Source of the DNA: Vibrio profundi
GTDB taxonomy: Bacteria > Pseudomonadota > Gammaproteobacteria > Enterobacterales > Vibrionaceae
DNA: 64,000 bases
NCBI RefSeq assembly: GCF_005281835.1
Contig: NZ_RZIS01000011.1
Location: forward strand, 1-64,000
Direction: 5' to 3'
Shown: piece by piece, positions 42,002-51,961 of the stretch
Layout of the letters: each line of letters starts with the position of its first letter
Numbering within the stretch: the first letter of the stretch is position 1
Notes under the pieces: model-generated
Seen by the model: only the letters and a program-made list of their open reading frames with translations
Told to the model about the DNA's origin: nothing
Database searches by the model: none
Program-made: the position numbers and the translations under genes

Positions 42002-43411
42002 TCAGCTTAGTGATTCATGTTCTGAGATCGGTATTCGCCCTTTAATCCTTATCACCACCACACTTGAAGAGATATCTCGATTACTTTTCATCACCTCTAT
42101 TGGCTGTACGATTACATCGGCAGGATAAATATACTGCTTACAAATCAAACTCACTAGGTGACAATTCGTACTCACCCTCTCTTTCGTTACATTACTTCGG
42201 TACAACCATGTCGCGACATCCGGTGTGTCTGACAAAATATTTGAAGTAAATAACTCCAAAGGTTGGCCGATGAGCAAAGTTTCGCATACTCCGAACCACT
42301 GTCGCGCTGCTGGGTTTGCGTAACAAATAACGCCGTCGAGGTTAACCGTTATGATGATATCGCCGATAGCATCCACCAGCACTTGGCTAAACTGGTTTTG
42401 TTGCGACATATTTACATAAACTTTCTGGAACTTGGAATAGATTTGCTCCAACTCTTGCGGCAAATGAGCATCATCGATTTTCTGCACAGCGTTTGTCTTA
42501 TCATTTGTCATTAACTCTGTAAGTGCTTTGACAGGCTTTACGACTCGAACTCCGAAGCGAACCCAAATCACTGCAGAAATGAGAACAATCAGAAACGCAG
42601 CGCTTAATGCTAATCGGTAAGGGTCAAACCAAGTGTATTTAGAGTCATAAAATCGGATCAGGAAATTAGCCGGTTGTACTCTGCCATCAGCCATCGTCAC
42701 TTGGTATTCAGCTTCATAGCCATTATTTTTGTCCGTCACTCTATACAAATCTACATTGTAATCTTGGTTGTAGCTTATTTGCGTAAGACGCATGCCCGCC
42801 GAGGTATAGTGAAAGTTAAACTCTTTACCTAGTTGCTTGCTGATTCGCGACAATATCGGTGTATCGACTTCACGAAATAAAGTGAGCAACCCAATTGGCC
42901 TGTTCTCATTTGCACCAATCACCACGCTCGAGAACATAAATATACGACCATCGACAAAGTCGATGCCCGTCCTCTCAATAAGAGGAAAAGCTTTCTGATC
43001 GAAAGGTTCGTGCAACTTTCTCAAGTCCCCCAAGTATCGTTGATCTGAATGACTCTCTGAATAAATGATACGGCCACTTAAATCTTGAGTAATACAAATA
43101 TCTACGCCGTTACTCTGAAGAAGACTTTTCTCGACCAGTACTTTGATCTTCTGTTGGTTGTTTTCATTTGTCGCGATATAGAGGTCTGGGTTCTCGGCTA
43201 AATTTCGACTCGCGCGAGTGAGATCAGAAAATTCATTTCCTATTTGAATCACAGCTAACTGTTTGTATTCTTCGATTTGCTCGCCACGCCATTGATTGCG
43301 CTCTATAGAGACCGCCAGCCAAACAGTCGAAACCGTAAGCAACACAGAAATTGCACAGGTAAGTACAACAGATGTTTTCAGTGACTGCCGTATTGATGTT
43401 AATGGTTTCAC
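42002..43411 (-). CDS. Membrane sensor protein with CHASE4-like and PAS domains, no output
   Basis: 469 aa from GTG 43411, which overlaps the kinase stop as GTGA. Two membrane spans (about 17-40 and 265-285) enclose a periplasmic domain of about 225 residues of the CHASE4 type. A HAMP-like linker (VVKPVKALTELMTND) and a PAS domain (VDAIGDIIITVNLDGVICYANPAA split as VDAIGDIIITVNLDG and VICYANPAARQWFG) follow. There is no kinase, GGDEF, EAL or methyl-accepting domain after the PAS. Translation is coupled to the hybrid kinase, so it probably feeds a signal to it as an accessory receptor; this is inference. Confidence 0.75.
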   Translation of the reverse strand: MKPLTSIRQSLKTSVVLTCAISVLLTVSTVWLAVSIERNQWRGEQIEEYKQLAVIQIGNEFSDLTRASRNLAENPDLYIATNENNQQKIKVLVEKSLLQSNGVDICITQDLSGRIIYSESHSDQRYLGDLRKLHEPFDQKAFPLIERTGIDFVDGRIFMFSSVVIGANENRPIGLLTLFREVDTPILSRISKQLGKEFNFHYTSAGMRLTQISYNQDYNVDLYRVTDKNNGYEAEYQVTMADGRVQPANFLIRFYDSKYTWFDPYRLALSAAFLIVLISAVIWVRFGVRVVKPVKALTELMTNDKTNAVQKIDDAHLPQELEQIYSKFQKVYVNMSQQNQFSQVLVDAIGDIIITVNLDGVICYANPAARQWFGVCETLLIGQPLELFTSNILSDTPDVATWLYRSNVTKERVSTNCHLVSLICKQYIYPADVIVQPIEVMKSNRDISSSVVVIRIKGRIPISEHESLS

Positions 43412-46400
43412 GAGACTTTCAGCCTCTCGCAATAAACCTGAATTTCATCACCGAGGATCGCCAGAGCTTTGACGATGAATTCAATACGTGGCGTACTGTT
43501 ATCTAAGTTAGAAACTGCAGCTTCTTTTTCAAGCTGCTTAGCTACCGACGCAATCGGGTCGTTCCCCAAATAAAGGGCACTACCTTTAATTCGGTGCGCA
43601 GTGTCTTTAATCAAAGCTGCGTCTTGAATCGCTCCAACTGACTCCAACTCTTCTATATCTATCAGATAGTTATTAATAAACGTATCCAGTATATCAAGCG
43701 CGATATCTTGATCATCGCCACTCATTGCGAGTACATGAGACGGATCAAACGCGACAATTTCTGGTAAGGCAAGTGCTCCGTTTGTGTCCAGTAGTTCAGG
43801 CTCAAATTCGAAACCTTCTATATTTGGCAATGGATCAAGTTCTATGTTGACGTCATGCTTAGGGTTCAAGTTCGAGCTTTCGTCTAAGAAGAGAGCGTCT
43901 AGTTCATTCTCTACTTCCTTTAGCGATGAACTAGCCTCGTCTTGAACGATAGCTAATTCAAATTGTGCCATTTCACGTTCAAAGAGCTCTGCCTCGGACA
44001 AATCAGAACCTTTAGGTTGCTCAATGCTTAACTCAGGCTCTTTGAGGGTGCTAATTTCCAATCCACCAAAGGATGATTCTTGCTGAATATCGCCAGTTTC
44101 GTGTGTAACAAGCCAGTCCAACGATGCGTCTGGGACCTGCTCCGTTTTTAACTGTAATTCTGTTTTGTCTAGCCAATCTGATATATCGGCATCCGTAGAA
44201 TGAACATCCTCGTCAGTAGCGCTATTAGCATTCAACCAATCCATCAGGGAGTTATCATCACCGTTAAAGTCTGATTCGGCTATAACCTGCTTATTAGCAA
44301 TAGGCATGAGTTTGTTTTCTAGTACATCTAACGGACATGGTTTAGAAATATAGTCGTCAAAACCTGCGTCCATACAACGCTTAGCGGCACCACTTAATGC
44401 GTCAGCAGTAATAGCGATCAATACGGGCTTCGAATCTTTAAACTCGGAACAGATCTTTTTCGCTAACGTAAAACCATCCATTTCTGGCATATGGCAATCC
44501 GATAGAATCACATCGTAATCAGGGTTCTTAACGTACTTATCGTACGCTACACGACCATTCTCAGCAGTATCGAAATCAACGCCCAAGCGTTTAAGCTGAC
44601 CACCGATTACTTTGCGGTTTACTTCGTTATCTTCCGCAAATAGAACTTTTAACTGACTGAGTTGGTTGCCGGTAGGTAAAGCGCTCATCGTTGGATCTTG
44701 TGTGACAATACGATCAGATTGATCAACAGGTAGCGGTAAAGTAATACTGAATAAACTGCCATGACCAATCACAGAAGACACACGAATTTCACCGCCCATC
44801 TCAGTGACAATTTCATTACAGATACTTAAGCCCAAACCTGTACCGCCAAAGCGACGAGTAATGTCACCATCCGCCTGAACAAATGGGTCAAATAAGGTTT
44901 CTAACTTGTCTTTAGCAATACCAATACCGCTATCACGTACTTGAAAGCCTATCAGGTCAAACGACGTACCATCAGCGTCTTTCCTATAGCCTTCAGCGAT
45001 CAACTGAGCACTCAGTTCCACGAAGCCACTTTGCGTAAATTTGACCGAGTTAGATATCAAGTTATTCAATACTTGCATTAAGCGAGTCGAGTCACACAAG
45101 TACCCCTTCTTCAACTGAACATCCATGCGGCTATCGAAGCCGAGAGATTTAGCATTGGCCTTGTGTTTGAAGTTCCCAACAACACTGCTCATCAAAGAAT
45201 CTAACTCACAGCCCACCTGCTCTAACGTCAGTTTACCTGCGTCCATTTTAGAGAAATCGAGTACATCATTAAGCAGCGCCATTAAATTTCGCGCAGATCC
45301 ATTCAGTGTATTGAGCAAATCTTCTTGCTCGGCGTTTAACGAAGTAAACGACAAGGCCTCTGCCATGCCCAAGACGCCATTCATAGGCGTTCGAATTTCA
45401 TGACTCATACGCGCAAGGAAGTCAGATTTGGCAAGCGTCATTTCTTCCGCTTCTTTTTTAGCTCGCTCTGCGTCTTTTAGCGCTTTCTCTAAGGTCGCTT
45501 GAATTTCCTGACGTTTCGCTAGTTGATGACGGTAAAATAAAAAGCAGACCATCAAGAATAGAAGTAGCAAGATACTCGCGATGACGATCTTTTGGTAAAG
45601 CGCCTGAACACGTTCCGCTTCTTGGCTGAATACAATGTGCTCCTTCCACTTTACTTGAAGGTCTTGCTGAAAACTCTCGCCTAAATTGTGGATACCAAGG
45701 TTCAATAAATTGACCCAACGATCTTCGGTATTTGGTAAAGCTAGGCGTGGCCAAAACTCTATATCTAAGTCTTCTGCTTTATGCAGGTTTAAAGTGAACA
45801 ACTTGTATTTATTTACTAGATAAGCGCTATTCAATAACTTACCAACATACGCATCTGCTCGCCCTTCAGCTACCGCACGCATCGCCTCTTCTGCAGTATC
45901 CAAATAGATGGTCGGATTGACGGGCAATAATTCTGCTAACAGTTCGTTTTCATACAGGCCGCGTACAAGGGCGAGGCGCTTGCCTTTAAGTTGAGAAATC
46001 GCGTAGTAATTTTCTTCACTCGCGATAGCCAATAACGTTCTATCAATATCTAAGGTGAAATCGAGGCTATTGAGCCGCTGCTCGGTTTTGTAAACGCCGG
46101 GAAAGATGTCTACTTCGCGATTCTTCACCGCATCCATTGCTTCTTGAAATGAATAGTAAGGCTTAGCAACAAACGTGATGCCAAGCTTCTGACTTAGCTT
46201 TCGCATGACATCGATAATGTAGCCTTCAATGAAGAAGTCTTCAGTGATGAAGTATGGCTCCTCCCCATCGACGATATAGGCGTACGTCATAATGGGTTTA
46301 TCCACCAGCATGCGTTGTTGCTGATCCGTGAAGTTCGTTAAGTAAGTACCAATGAGAGGGGTAAAGCTCGATATCGCGGCTTTGTTTACTTGTGTCCACA

Positions 46401-47166
46401 GATTTGAAATATGTTCTTTAGGCGTTGAAATAATGCCTTGATTGACTTTAAGCATTAGAGAGTGATCTTCGATTCTGGTCATCGCTCGTATCGACATTCC
46501 AGAAACAACCGACTCTTCTACCGCGAAGTCACTGTCTAAACCATAAGCTTCTAAACCAGATTTGAGCTTCTTTTCAGACCATGAATAGATGTAGTTAAGA
46601 GAGCTAGCCTTATCGAGGACTTTAATAGTGTCGTTTGTGTGAATCTTAACGCCATTTTTAGGGTTATATTCAACGGGAATGATTGACGAAGGTAGGTCAA
46701 AACCAACACCGCCTCCTTCTACCTTTTCACCAATACGTTTAACTAGTACGCCTTTGGCTTCCATGTAAGGCAAGCTGTAACGAACCCAGTTAGTCAAGCT
46801 TTCGTTATAGGTAGTAACGGCAAGTATATCGATTTGATCATTAGTCAGAGCCGAATAAAGTTTTTGATACGGCTCTAATTTGAATTCAACTTGATAGCCA
46901 TGTTGATCCCCCCATTCCGTCCAATAATCAATCAAGAATTTCCGCAACTTAATCACGTCTGATTGCTCAGTGTGATAGGCAATACTCGTCTCTGATTTAG
47001 GGATACCGACAACAAGAGTTAATGACTCAACTGCGTCTTTACTAGCGATCTCATCATTAATTTCTGCTAAATCAACGGAATTTGCACTTGTAGAAACAAA
47101 AGCAGTCACCATTGAAGACACTAGGATCAGTACACAAAACGCCCTATAAAAGATGTTGTTCGCCAT
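43408..47166 (-). CDS. Hybrid sensor kinase, VieS-like (two SBP3 domains, HK, REC, HPt)
   Basis: 1252 aa. Signal-like span at the N-terminus, two periplasmic solute-binding family 3 domains (about 50-270 and 295-510), a membrane span (about 525-545), then a coiled coil and HisKA with phospho-His in ARMSHEIRTPMNG (about 587). The ATPase has GGTGLGLSICNEIV. The receiver has Asp near 890 in SDCHMPEMDG. A long acidic linker leads to a C-terminal HPt with AHRIKGSALYLG (His near 1189). The order matches VieS/EvgS/BvgS phosphorelays. The partner response regulators (receiver-TPR and receiver-EAL) are encoded divergently next door. Confidence 0.88.
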   Translation of the reverse strand: MANNIFYRAFCVLILVSSMVTAFVSTSANSVDLAEINDEIASKDAVESLTLVVGIPKSETSIAYHTEQSDVIKLRKFLIDYWTEWGDQHGYQVEFKLEPYQKLYSALTNDQIDILAVTTYNESLTNWVRYSLPYMEAKGVLVKRIGEKVEGGGVGFDLPSSIIPVEYNPKNGVKIHTNDTIKVLDKASSLNYIYSWSEKKLKSGLEAYGLDSDFAVEESVVSGMSIRAMTRIEDHSLMLKVNQGIISTPKEHISNLWTQVNKAAISSFTPLIGTYLTNFTDQQQRMLVDKPIMTYAYIVDGEEPYFITEDFFIEGYIIDVMRKLSQKLGITFVAKPYYSFQEAMDAVKNREVDIFPGVYKTEQRLNSLDFTLDIDRTLLAIASEENYYAISQLKGKRLALVRGLYENELLAELLPVNPTIYLDTAEEAMRAVAEGRADAYVGKLLNSAYLVNKYKLFTLNLHKAEDLDIEFWPRLALPNTEDRWVNLLNLGIHNLGESFQQDLQVKWKEHIVFSQEAERVQALYQKIVIASILLLLFLMVCFLFYRHQLAKRQEIQATLEKALKDAERAKKEAEEMTLAKSDFLARMSHEIRTPMNGVLGMAEALSFTSLNAEQEDLLNTLNGSARNLMALLNDVLDFSKMDAGKLTLEQVGCELDSLMSSVVGNFKHKANAKSLGFDSRMDVQLKKGYLCDSTRLMQVLNNLISNSVKFTQSGFVELSAQLIAEGYRKDADGTSFDLIGFQVRDSGIGIAKDKLETLFDPFVQADGDITRRFGGTGLGLSICNEIVTEMGGEIRVSSVIGHGSLFSITLPLPVDQSDRIVTQDPTMSALPTGNQLSQLKVLFAEDNEVNRKVIGGQLKRLGVDFDTAENGRVAYDKYVKNPDYDVILSDCHMPEMDGFTLAKKICSEFKDSKPVLIAITADALSGAAKRCMDAGFDDYISKPCPLDVLENKLMPIANKQVIAESDFNGDDNSLMDWLNANSATDEDVHSTDADISDWLDKTELQLKTEQVPDASLDWLVTHETGDIQQESSFGGLEISTLKEPELSIEQPKGSDLSEAELFEREMAQFELAIVQDEASSSLKEVENELDALFLDESSNLNPKHDVNIELDPLPNIEGFEFEPELLDTNGALALPEIVAFDPSHVLAMSGDDQDIALDILDTFINNYLIDIEELESVGAIQDAALIKDTAHRIKGSALYLGNDPIASVAKQLEKEAAVSNLDNSTPRIEFIVKALAILGDEIQVYCERLKVS

Positions 47167-47305
47167 TTTTCGTTTATAAACTCAGCCATTCAGAATTACA
47201 TCCAGTATAATTGCTAAATTCGCTCAGTTCTGTTCTTTAGAGAACAGACTTCTGTATATAAATTGTAAATAATAACCAAGTTCCAATTTATAGCGATTTG
47301 ATACC

Positions 47306-48982
47306 ATGTCTTTTAAACATATTGACCGTACACGCCCAGTTCTCATCGTTGACGATAGCTCAATGTACAGAACCGCAGCGAAAGGAATGCTCCAAAAGCT
47401 TGGTTACCAACCAGAAATGCTTCACTTTGCACAAGATGCGTCAGAGGCAATTTCACGCTGCCGCACCAATCAATATGGCTTAGTTCTTTTCGACTATAAC
47501 CTTGGTGAAAAAGCCAATGGTTTCCAGTTAATTGATGAGTTACAAACTCGTGGATTATTGGCGGCTGACTGCGCCAATATCATAGTGACAGGTGATGCAA
47601 CCGCAGAAGTGGTTCGTGGTTTCATGGAACTCAACCCAGACGGATACCTATTAAAGCCCCTCAACTACACAACGTTGAAAGATCGCCTTCCTGGCTTTAT
47701 CCGTAAGAAGCATATATTAGGGGATCTTCTAGTGACCTTCTCCAAAGGTAAATATGAGGAAGCCATTAACCTAATTGATGAAACCTTTTACAAAGAAGAA
47801 GACATCATCGCACTAAGCCAACGTATCAAGGCAGAGTCTATGATGGCTCTAGGGCAATTGGACGAGGCGCGTAACGTTCTGATTAACCTTCAAGGCAGCA
47901 GTGAGAACGGAAAAGTTACACTAAACTTAGCTCAAATTGCTCTTAACCAACGTCAATATAAACAAGGTTTGTTCCTACTAAAGCCTTTGCAAAAAGACCC
48001 ATTTCACGCCGCCGCTGCCGCCGCGTTAAGTGCAGAATTGCACGTCGCCCAAATTAGCTTCGAGCAAGCCCGAGACGAAATTGAACGTTCCATTTCAATC
48101 TCTCCAAAAGTGATTCAGCGCCACCGATTAAAAGTCTTTCTAAACATGGCACTGTTCGATCTTCCAAACGCTATTGCCAGTACCAAGAGCATGATTTTAG
48201 AATCGCGCCACTCATTTCGTGAATCGCTAGAAATGTACCAGCTCGGCGCTCAACTAGTATTAGATCAAGCACAGTTTTCACCACGAGAAAAACGACTCAC
48301 TTACCTTTCAACGCTAAGTAAATGGGCGGAAAACTGGCGCGCTAAATTCCCAAGACAACAGTACAAACATCTTGAACTGCTGATTTTTGCTCGTGGTAAT
48401 ATTTTGAAAAGCGATGTGATGAAAGGCCGCGCGTTATTGGCAGATTACTACGAATCCATCAAGCGTATTGAAGACTACCAGCCTACATTATTAGAAAACG
48501 TCGAACTATCACGGGTATATTTGCTACTCGGCAAGCATGATGAATACCAAAAGCTTACCGAACTCATCAATATTGAACTAAAAAAGGAACCGTTCACCAC
48601 TGAAGATAAAGCGTTACTCGCCTACCTTTCTCAGTGGCGTAACAAAGTTCAACGTATGCGTGAAAGCTCAGCGAAACTCAAGCAAGATGCTCTTCAACTG
48701 ATTGAACAGAAGAACTTTGAAAAAGCTTCATCTCTGCTCGCGCGCGCAATGGATACCCAATATACAGATATGGACATTCCAAAATTGCTGCTCGGGGTAC
48801 TGACCAGAGCCTGGCCACACAATTGGAGTAAACGGGACGTGCTTCATTTAGCGATTCGTTGCAAAGATCAATTGCACGATAGTCCATTCATTCAGAGCAA
48901 AGAGTTTATAGCGCAAAGCCGATTGTTAGCGCAGCAACTTGATTACGCGGAGCTGGCTGCTCCTGTGGAGGCGTATCCGTAA
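47306..48982 (+). CDS. Receiver-TPR protein, VieB-like
   Basis: 558 aa, cytoplasmic. The receiver domain (about 10-130) has DDSS (acidic pocket), phosphoacceptor Asp in LVLFDYNLGEKANG, T in IIVTGDAT and K in YLLKPLNY. The remaining ~420 residues are helical repeats of the TPR type, such as EDIIALSQRIKAESMMALGQ and NEARs like LDEARNVLINLQGS. In V. cholerae VieB, the same layout, inhibits phosphotransfer from VieS to VieA. Ends one base before the VieA-like gene. Divergent from the VieS-like kinase with a 139-base gap. Confidence 0.78.
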   Translation: MSFKHIDRTRPVLIVDDSSMYRTAAKGMLQKLGYQPEMLHFAQDASEAISRCRTNQYGLVLFDYNLGEKANGFQLIDELQTRGLLAADCANIIVTGDATAEVVRGFMELNPDGYLLKPLNYTTLKDRLPGFIRKKHILGDLLVTFSKGKYEEAINLIDETFYKEEDIIALSQRIKAESMMALGQLDEARNVLINLQGSSENGKVTLNLAQIALNQRQYKQGLFLLKPLQKDPFHAAAAAALSAELHVAQISFEQARDEIERSISISPKVIQRHRLKVFLNMALFDLPNAIASTKSMILESRHSFRESLEMYQLGAQLVLDQAQFSPREKRLTYLSTLSKWAENWRAKFPRQQYKHLELLIFARGNILKSDVMKGRALLADYYESIKRIEDYQPTLLENVELSRVYLLLGKHDEYQKLTELINIELKKEPFTTEDKALLAYLSQWRNKVQRMRESSAKLKQDALQLIEQKNFEKASSLLARAMDTQYTDMDIPKLLLGVLTRAWPHNWSKRDVLHLAIRCKDQLHDSPFIQSKEFIAQSRLLAQQLDYAELAAPVEAYP

Positions 48983-48983
48983 T

Positions 48984-50204
48984 ATGGACATTTGTAACAT
49001 CTTGATCATCGAGGACGATGTATTTCAATGTAAAGTTCTCAATTCAATGCTCTCCTCTGTATGTAATGCCAAGATCATTACCGCTACGAATGGTAAACAT
49101 GGCCTTGAAGCCGTCGCAAAACAGCGCCCGGATGTGATTTTTTGCGACTTATACATGCCGGAAATGGATGGCGTTGAGTTTGCACGAATACTGGCATCCA
49201 AAGAGATCCAACCAACATTAGTCTTTACCAGTAGCGCACCTATCGATGTGCAAAACGCAGTCGTCGAAATGTCTAAGTCTTATGGTTTAGAAAAAGTCAC
49301 CAACCTCATCAAGCCCCTAAGGCGTGAACATGTATCTGAGCTTTTAGAAACACTCGTTCAAGATAGGCTTGCTTCGAAAAAGCGCTGCAAGCCAAACTCA
49401 CAAATCCAAGAAAAAGAGATTCGACACGCTTTATCGCACGATGAATTCGAGCCATATTTTCAGGCTCACTTTGACGCGAAGAATGGACATTTGGTGGGTG
49501 CGGAAGCTCTCATTCGTTGGAACCACCCAACTCTTGGTACGCTTGCTCCTAACCACTTTTTAGAGAAACTGCTTTCTATGGGGCTGAGTTACCAATTAAC
49601 TTTCCAAATGCTGAGAAAATCCGTAGAAACCGCAGCGATGTGGCACAATCAAGGCTGGCCGTTGACTGTGTCTGTGAATGTAACGCCATCCGATATCGTT
49701 AAACCCGACTTTGCCGACCGAGTCCTACAAATTATTGACGAGGTACGTTTTCCTCCAACCAAACTCATCTTGGAAGTGACCGAAACAGAACTGGCAACGG
49801 ATCTTGCTCGCTCACTAGAAAATACCAGCCGTTTACGCATGCGCGGTGTCTCTATTTCTATTGATGACTTCGGGACTGGGCACTCATCATTGAGCCAACT
49901 GATCTCTAGCCCATTTTCTGAGCTAAAAATAGATCAGTTTTTCGTTAGCCAAATGATGCAAAACAATAAACACCTTGCTGCGATTCGCTGCGTTATTGCG
50001 CTAGGAAAGAGCCTTGATTTAAATGTGGTGGCGGAAGGTGTAGAAACGCGTGCGCAAGCCTGTCAACTTGCCAAAATGGGGTGTGACGTTTTACAGGGAT
50101 ATTATTTAGCGAAACCCAAATGTAGTAATGACTTCACCGTACTTTGCATTAAGCATTTCACTAAAATGCCAAACTGTGAATTAAGTGAACCATTAACTGC
50201 ATAA
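48984..50204 (+). CDS. Receiver-EAL cyclic-di-GMP phosphodiesterase, VieA-like
   Basis: 406 aa from ATG 48984. The receiver has IIEDD, Asp55 in CDLYMPEMDG and K in LIKPLRR. The EAL domain keeps its catalytic residues: GAEALIRWNHP, VNVTPSDI, LEVTETELA, IDDFGTGHSSLSQL, LKIDQFFV, VVAEGVET and LQGYYLAKP. It should degrade cyclic-di-GMP. Unlike V. cholerae VieA it ends after the EAL domain with no LuxR-type helix-turn-helix. Translationally close to the VieB-like gene (TAATATG). Confidence 0.9.
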   Translation: MDICNILIIEDDVFQCKVLNSMLSSVCNAKIITATNGKHGLEAVAKQRPDVIFCDLYMPEMDGVEFARILASKEIQPTLVFTSSAPIDVQNAVVEMSKSYGLEKVTNLIKPLRREHVSELLETLVQDRLASKKRCKPNSQIQEKEIRHALSHDEFEPYFQAHFDAKNGHLVGAEALIRWNHPTLGTLAPNHFLEKLLSMGLSYQLTFQMLRKSVETAAMWHNQGWPLTVSVNVTPSDIVKPDFADRVLQIIDEVRFPPTKLILEVTETELATDLARSLENTSRLRMRGVSISIDDFGTGHSSLSQLISSPFSELKIDQFFVSQMMQNNKHLAAIRCVIALGKSLDLNVVAEGVETRAQACQLAKMGCDVLQGYYLAKPKCSNDFTVLCIKHFTKMPNCELSEPLTA

Positions 50205-50290
50205 TAGAGCATCAGTTAAATATTATCGTATTGTATGTAAATGAATTCTCGCGCTACACTTACTCGTCTTCTGTGTAGCCGAGAGCACTT

Positions 50291-50980
50291 GTGAAAACCC
50301 ATTCCTTTAATATCCAATGGCCGTGTGAGCTTTCTGATTTTCTTAAGCAGAAACTTTTAGAGTGCGCCATTGAATTTCACGGTATCCCCGATAGAGCTTT
50401 GTCCGCGCGTGTCACCCAAGGTGGGGTGTTTTATATAACCAAAGGGATCATGTCGGTCAGTTTTTCAGCTGAAAACACCAACTCGATGAACGCCAGTTTG
50501 CTTGGATCTGGCACTTGGTTTGGCGGCAGTATCATGTCTGCTAGCATGTCTTTTAATGCCACTGTCGACGAGCTTTTACCAGTCAGCTTTATTTATTTCC
50601 CAAAAGACAAAATTGATAAGCTAGCGCTTTCGAACAACGAAGTTTATAAGTGGCTCTATTTTAGCGTGTTAGAAGTTCAGCAAGATTGGCTTAAGAGCCA
50701 GCTTTGCTCTCTGTATGATCGTGAGTCTCGTATTGTATTTTCGTTGCTTCAAATCGCTAAGCGCCTCCCTTCAGTTCAAGGCAGCTTGGTAAAAATAGAC
50801 ATTTCACAAAAACAGCTCAGTCAAATCACAGGGATATCTCGTCCAAGACTAAATGAGGTACTCAAAGAGCTAGAAGCCCAGAAAGAGCTCAGCCTTGAAC
50901 GTGGCAGTATCCACATACTTGATATACCAGCGTTAAGTCAGAGAATAAGCCATTTAGACAACGACCTACCAAGCCAATAA
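50291..50980 (+). CDS. Crp/Fnr-family transcription regulator
   Basis: 229 aa from GTG 50291. An N-terminal cyclic-nucleotide-binding-like fold (VTQGGVFYITKGIMSVSFS and LGSGTWFGGSIMSASM) lacks the Arg-Ser phosphate cassette of Crp and the Cys cluster of Fnr, so its ligand is unknown. The C-terminal winged helix has ISQKQLSQITGISRPRLNEVLKELE, split as ISQKQLSQITGIS and RPRLNEVLKELE. It lies 86 bases after the VieA-like gene and may belong to the same signalling set or control it. Confidence 0.8.
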   Translation: MKTHSFNIQWPCELSDFLKQKLLECAIEFHGIPDRALSARVTQGGVFYITKGIMSVSFSAENTNSMNASLLGSGTWFGGSIMSASMSFNATVDELLPVSFIYFPKDKIDKLALSNNEVYKWLYFSVLEVQQDWLKSQLCSLYDRESRIVFSLLQIAKRLPSVQGSLVKIDISQKQLSQITGISRPRLNEVLKELEAQKELSLERGSIHILDIPALSQRISHLDNDLPSQ

Positions 50981-50998
50981 CCAACGTTATATCCTTGG

Positions 50999-51910
50999 CT
51001 AACTTTGAGTATCTTGATTCAACGAGCGAAGCACAGACTTTCTGTATTGGCTTGGGGATTGGCCAAAGTGCTTTTTAAAGCGATGTGAAAAGTTGTACGG
51101 ATCTTTATAGCCTAATCGCTGCGAAATCATTGAAACAGACCACTCTTGTTGATTGAGCAAGCTCAGCGCTTTTTCCATTCTCAGTTGAATCAGCTTGCTA
51201 CGGGGCGACAAGCCAAACAAACTTTTTGAGATTCGGTTTAGCTGCTCTTCACTCATGAATACTTTTTCTGCCATGCCTTGTACGGTCCATGGCAAGTGAA
51301 GCTGGCTTTCAATATCGTTAAATAGCGCCTGAACACGCGCTGGCGAACTGGTCGATTTAGGCTCAAAGCCACTAATAAGACGAATCATTTCACTGACCAA
51401 TAGGTTTCGAAAGCTCGCTCTGCCGCCTATCTCAATGTGCATAAGATGCATTAAAGACCAAAGCCGTTCATTCTCACCGAACGGCACTATGCATTGCCCT
51501 AACTCATCAATAAAGGCCCATTTCTCAGTGGCGACAGGCAAGACCCACGCCATTTTCCAAAACGTATTTTCTGGGTTCAGTTCAAATCGGAATGGTGTCT
51601 CCGCAGGTAATACAACCAAGCTGTACGGTTCAATGAATTGAACATTGTCTGAGGTTATAAGTATTCCACCACCTTCTAGCGTAAAAAGTAACGTATGAAC
51701 TGATACACCAAGACGTTCTACGTAATACTCATCTCGCAGCTCCGCCATTCCAGCCATAAAGATCCCCTGGTTTTCTAGCTCTGGAATATCATTCGTCGTC
51801 AAAAATCGTTCTTTGCACGTCTCAGCTAGGTAAACTTCATCTACCCACTGACTTTTGGGAGAAAACTCTTCAATGACGGATTTGCACAGGTTTTGTTGTT
51901 TTTCTAACAT
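50999..51910 (-). CDS. AraC-family regulator divergent from a MATE pump (pair 2)
   Basis: 303 aa from ATG 51910 with AGAGG six bases upstream. An N-terminal cupin-like domain (TLLFTLEGGGILIT, EPYSLVVLPAETPFRF) precedes two helix-turn-helix motifs, VQGMAEKVFMSEEQLNRISK and VSMISQRLGYKDPYNFSHRF, ending GQSPSQYRKS. It is built like the regulator at 27263 and stands in the same divergent position to a MATE gene, so the two pairs look like old duplicates. Effector unknown. Confidence 0.85.
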   Translation of the reverse strand: MLEKQQNLCKSVIEEFSPKSQWVDEVYLAETCKERFLTTNDIPELENQGIFMAGMAELRDEYYVERLGVSVHTLLFTLEGGGILITSDNVQFIEPYSLVVLPAETPFRFELNPENTFWKMAWVLPVATEKWAFIDELGQCIVPFGENERLWSLMHLMHIEIGGRASFRNLLVSEMIRLISGFEPKSTSSPARVQALFNDIESQLHLPWTVQGMAEKVFMSEEQLNRISKSLFGLSPRSKLIQLRMEKALSLLNQQEWSVSMISQRLGYKDPYNFSHRFKKHFGQSPSQYRKSVLRSLNQDTQS

Positions 51911-51961
51911 GTTCAACCTCTCATTGAGACACTATATTTTACGGCCAACCAAGGAGCAGAT

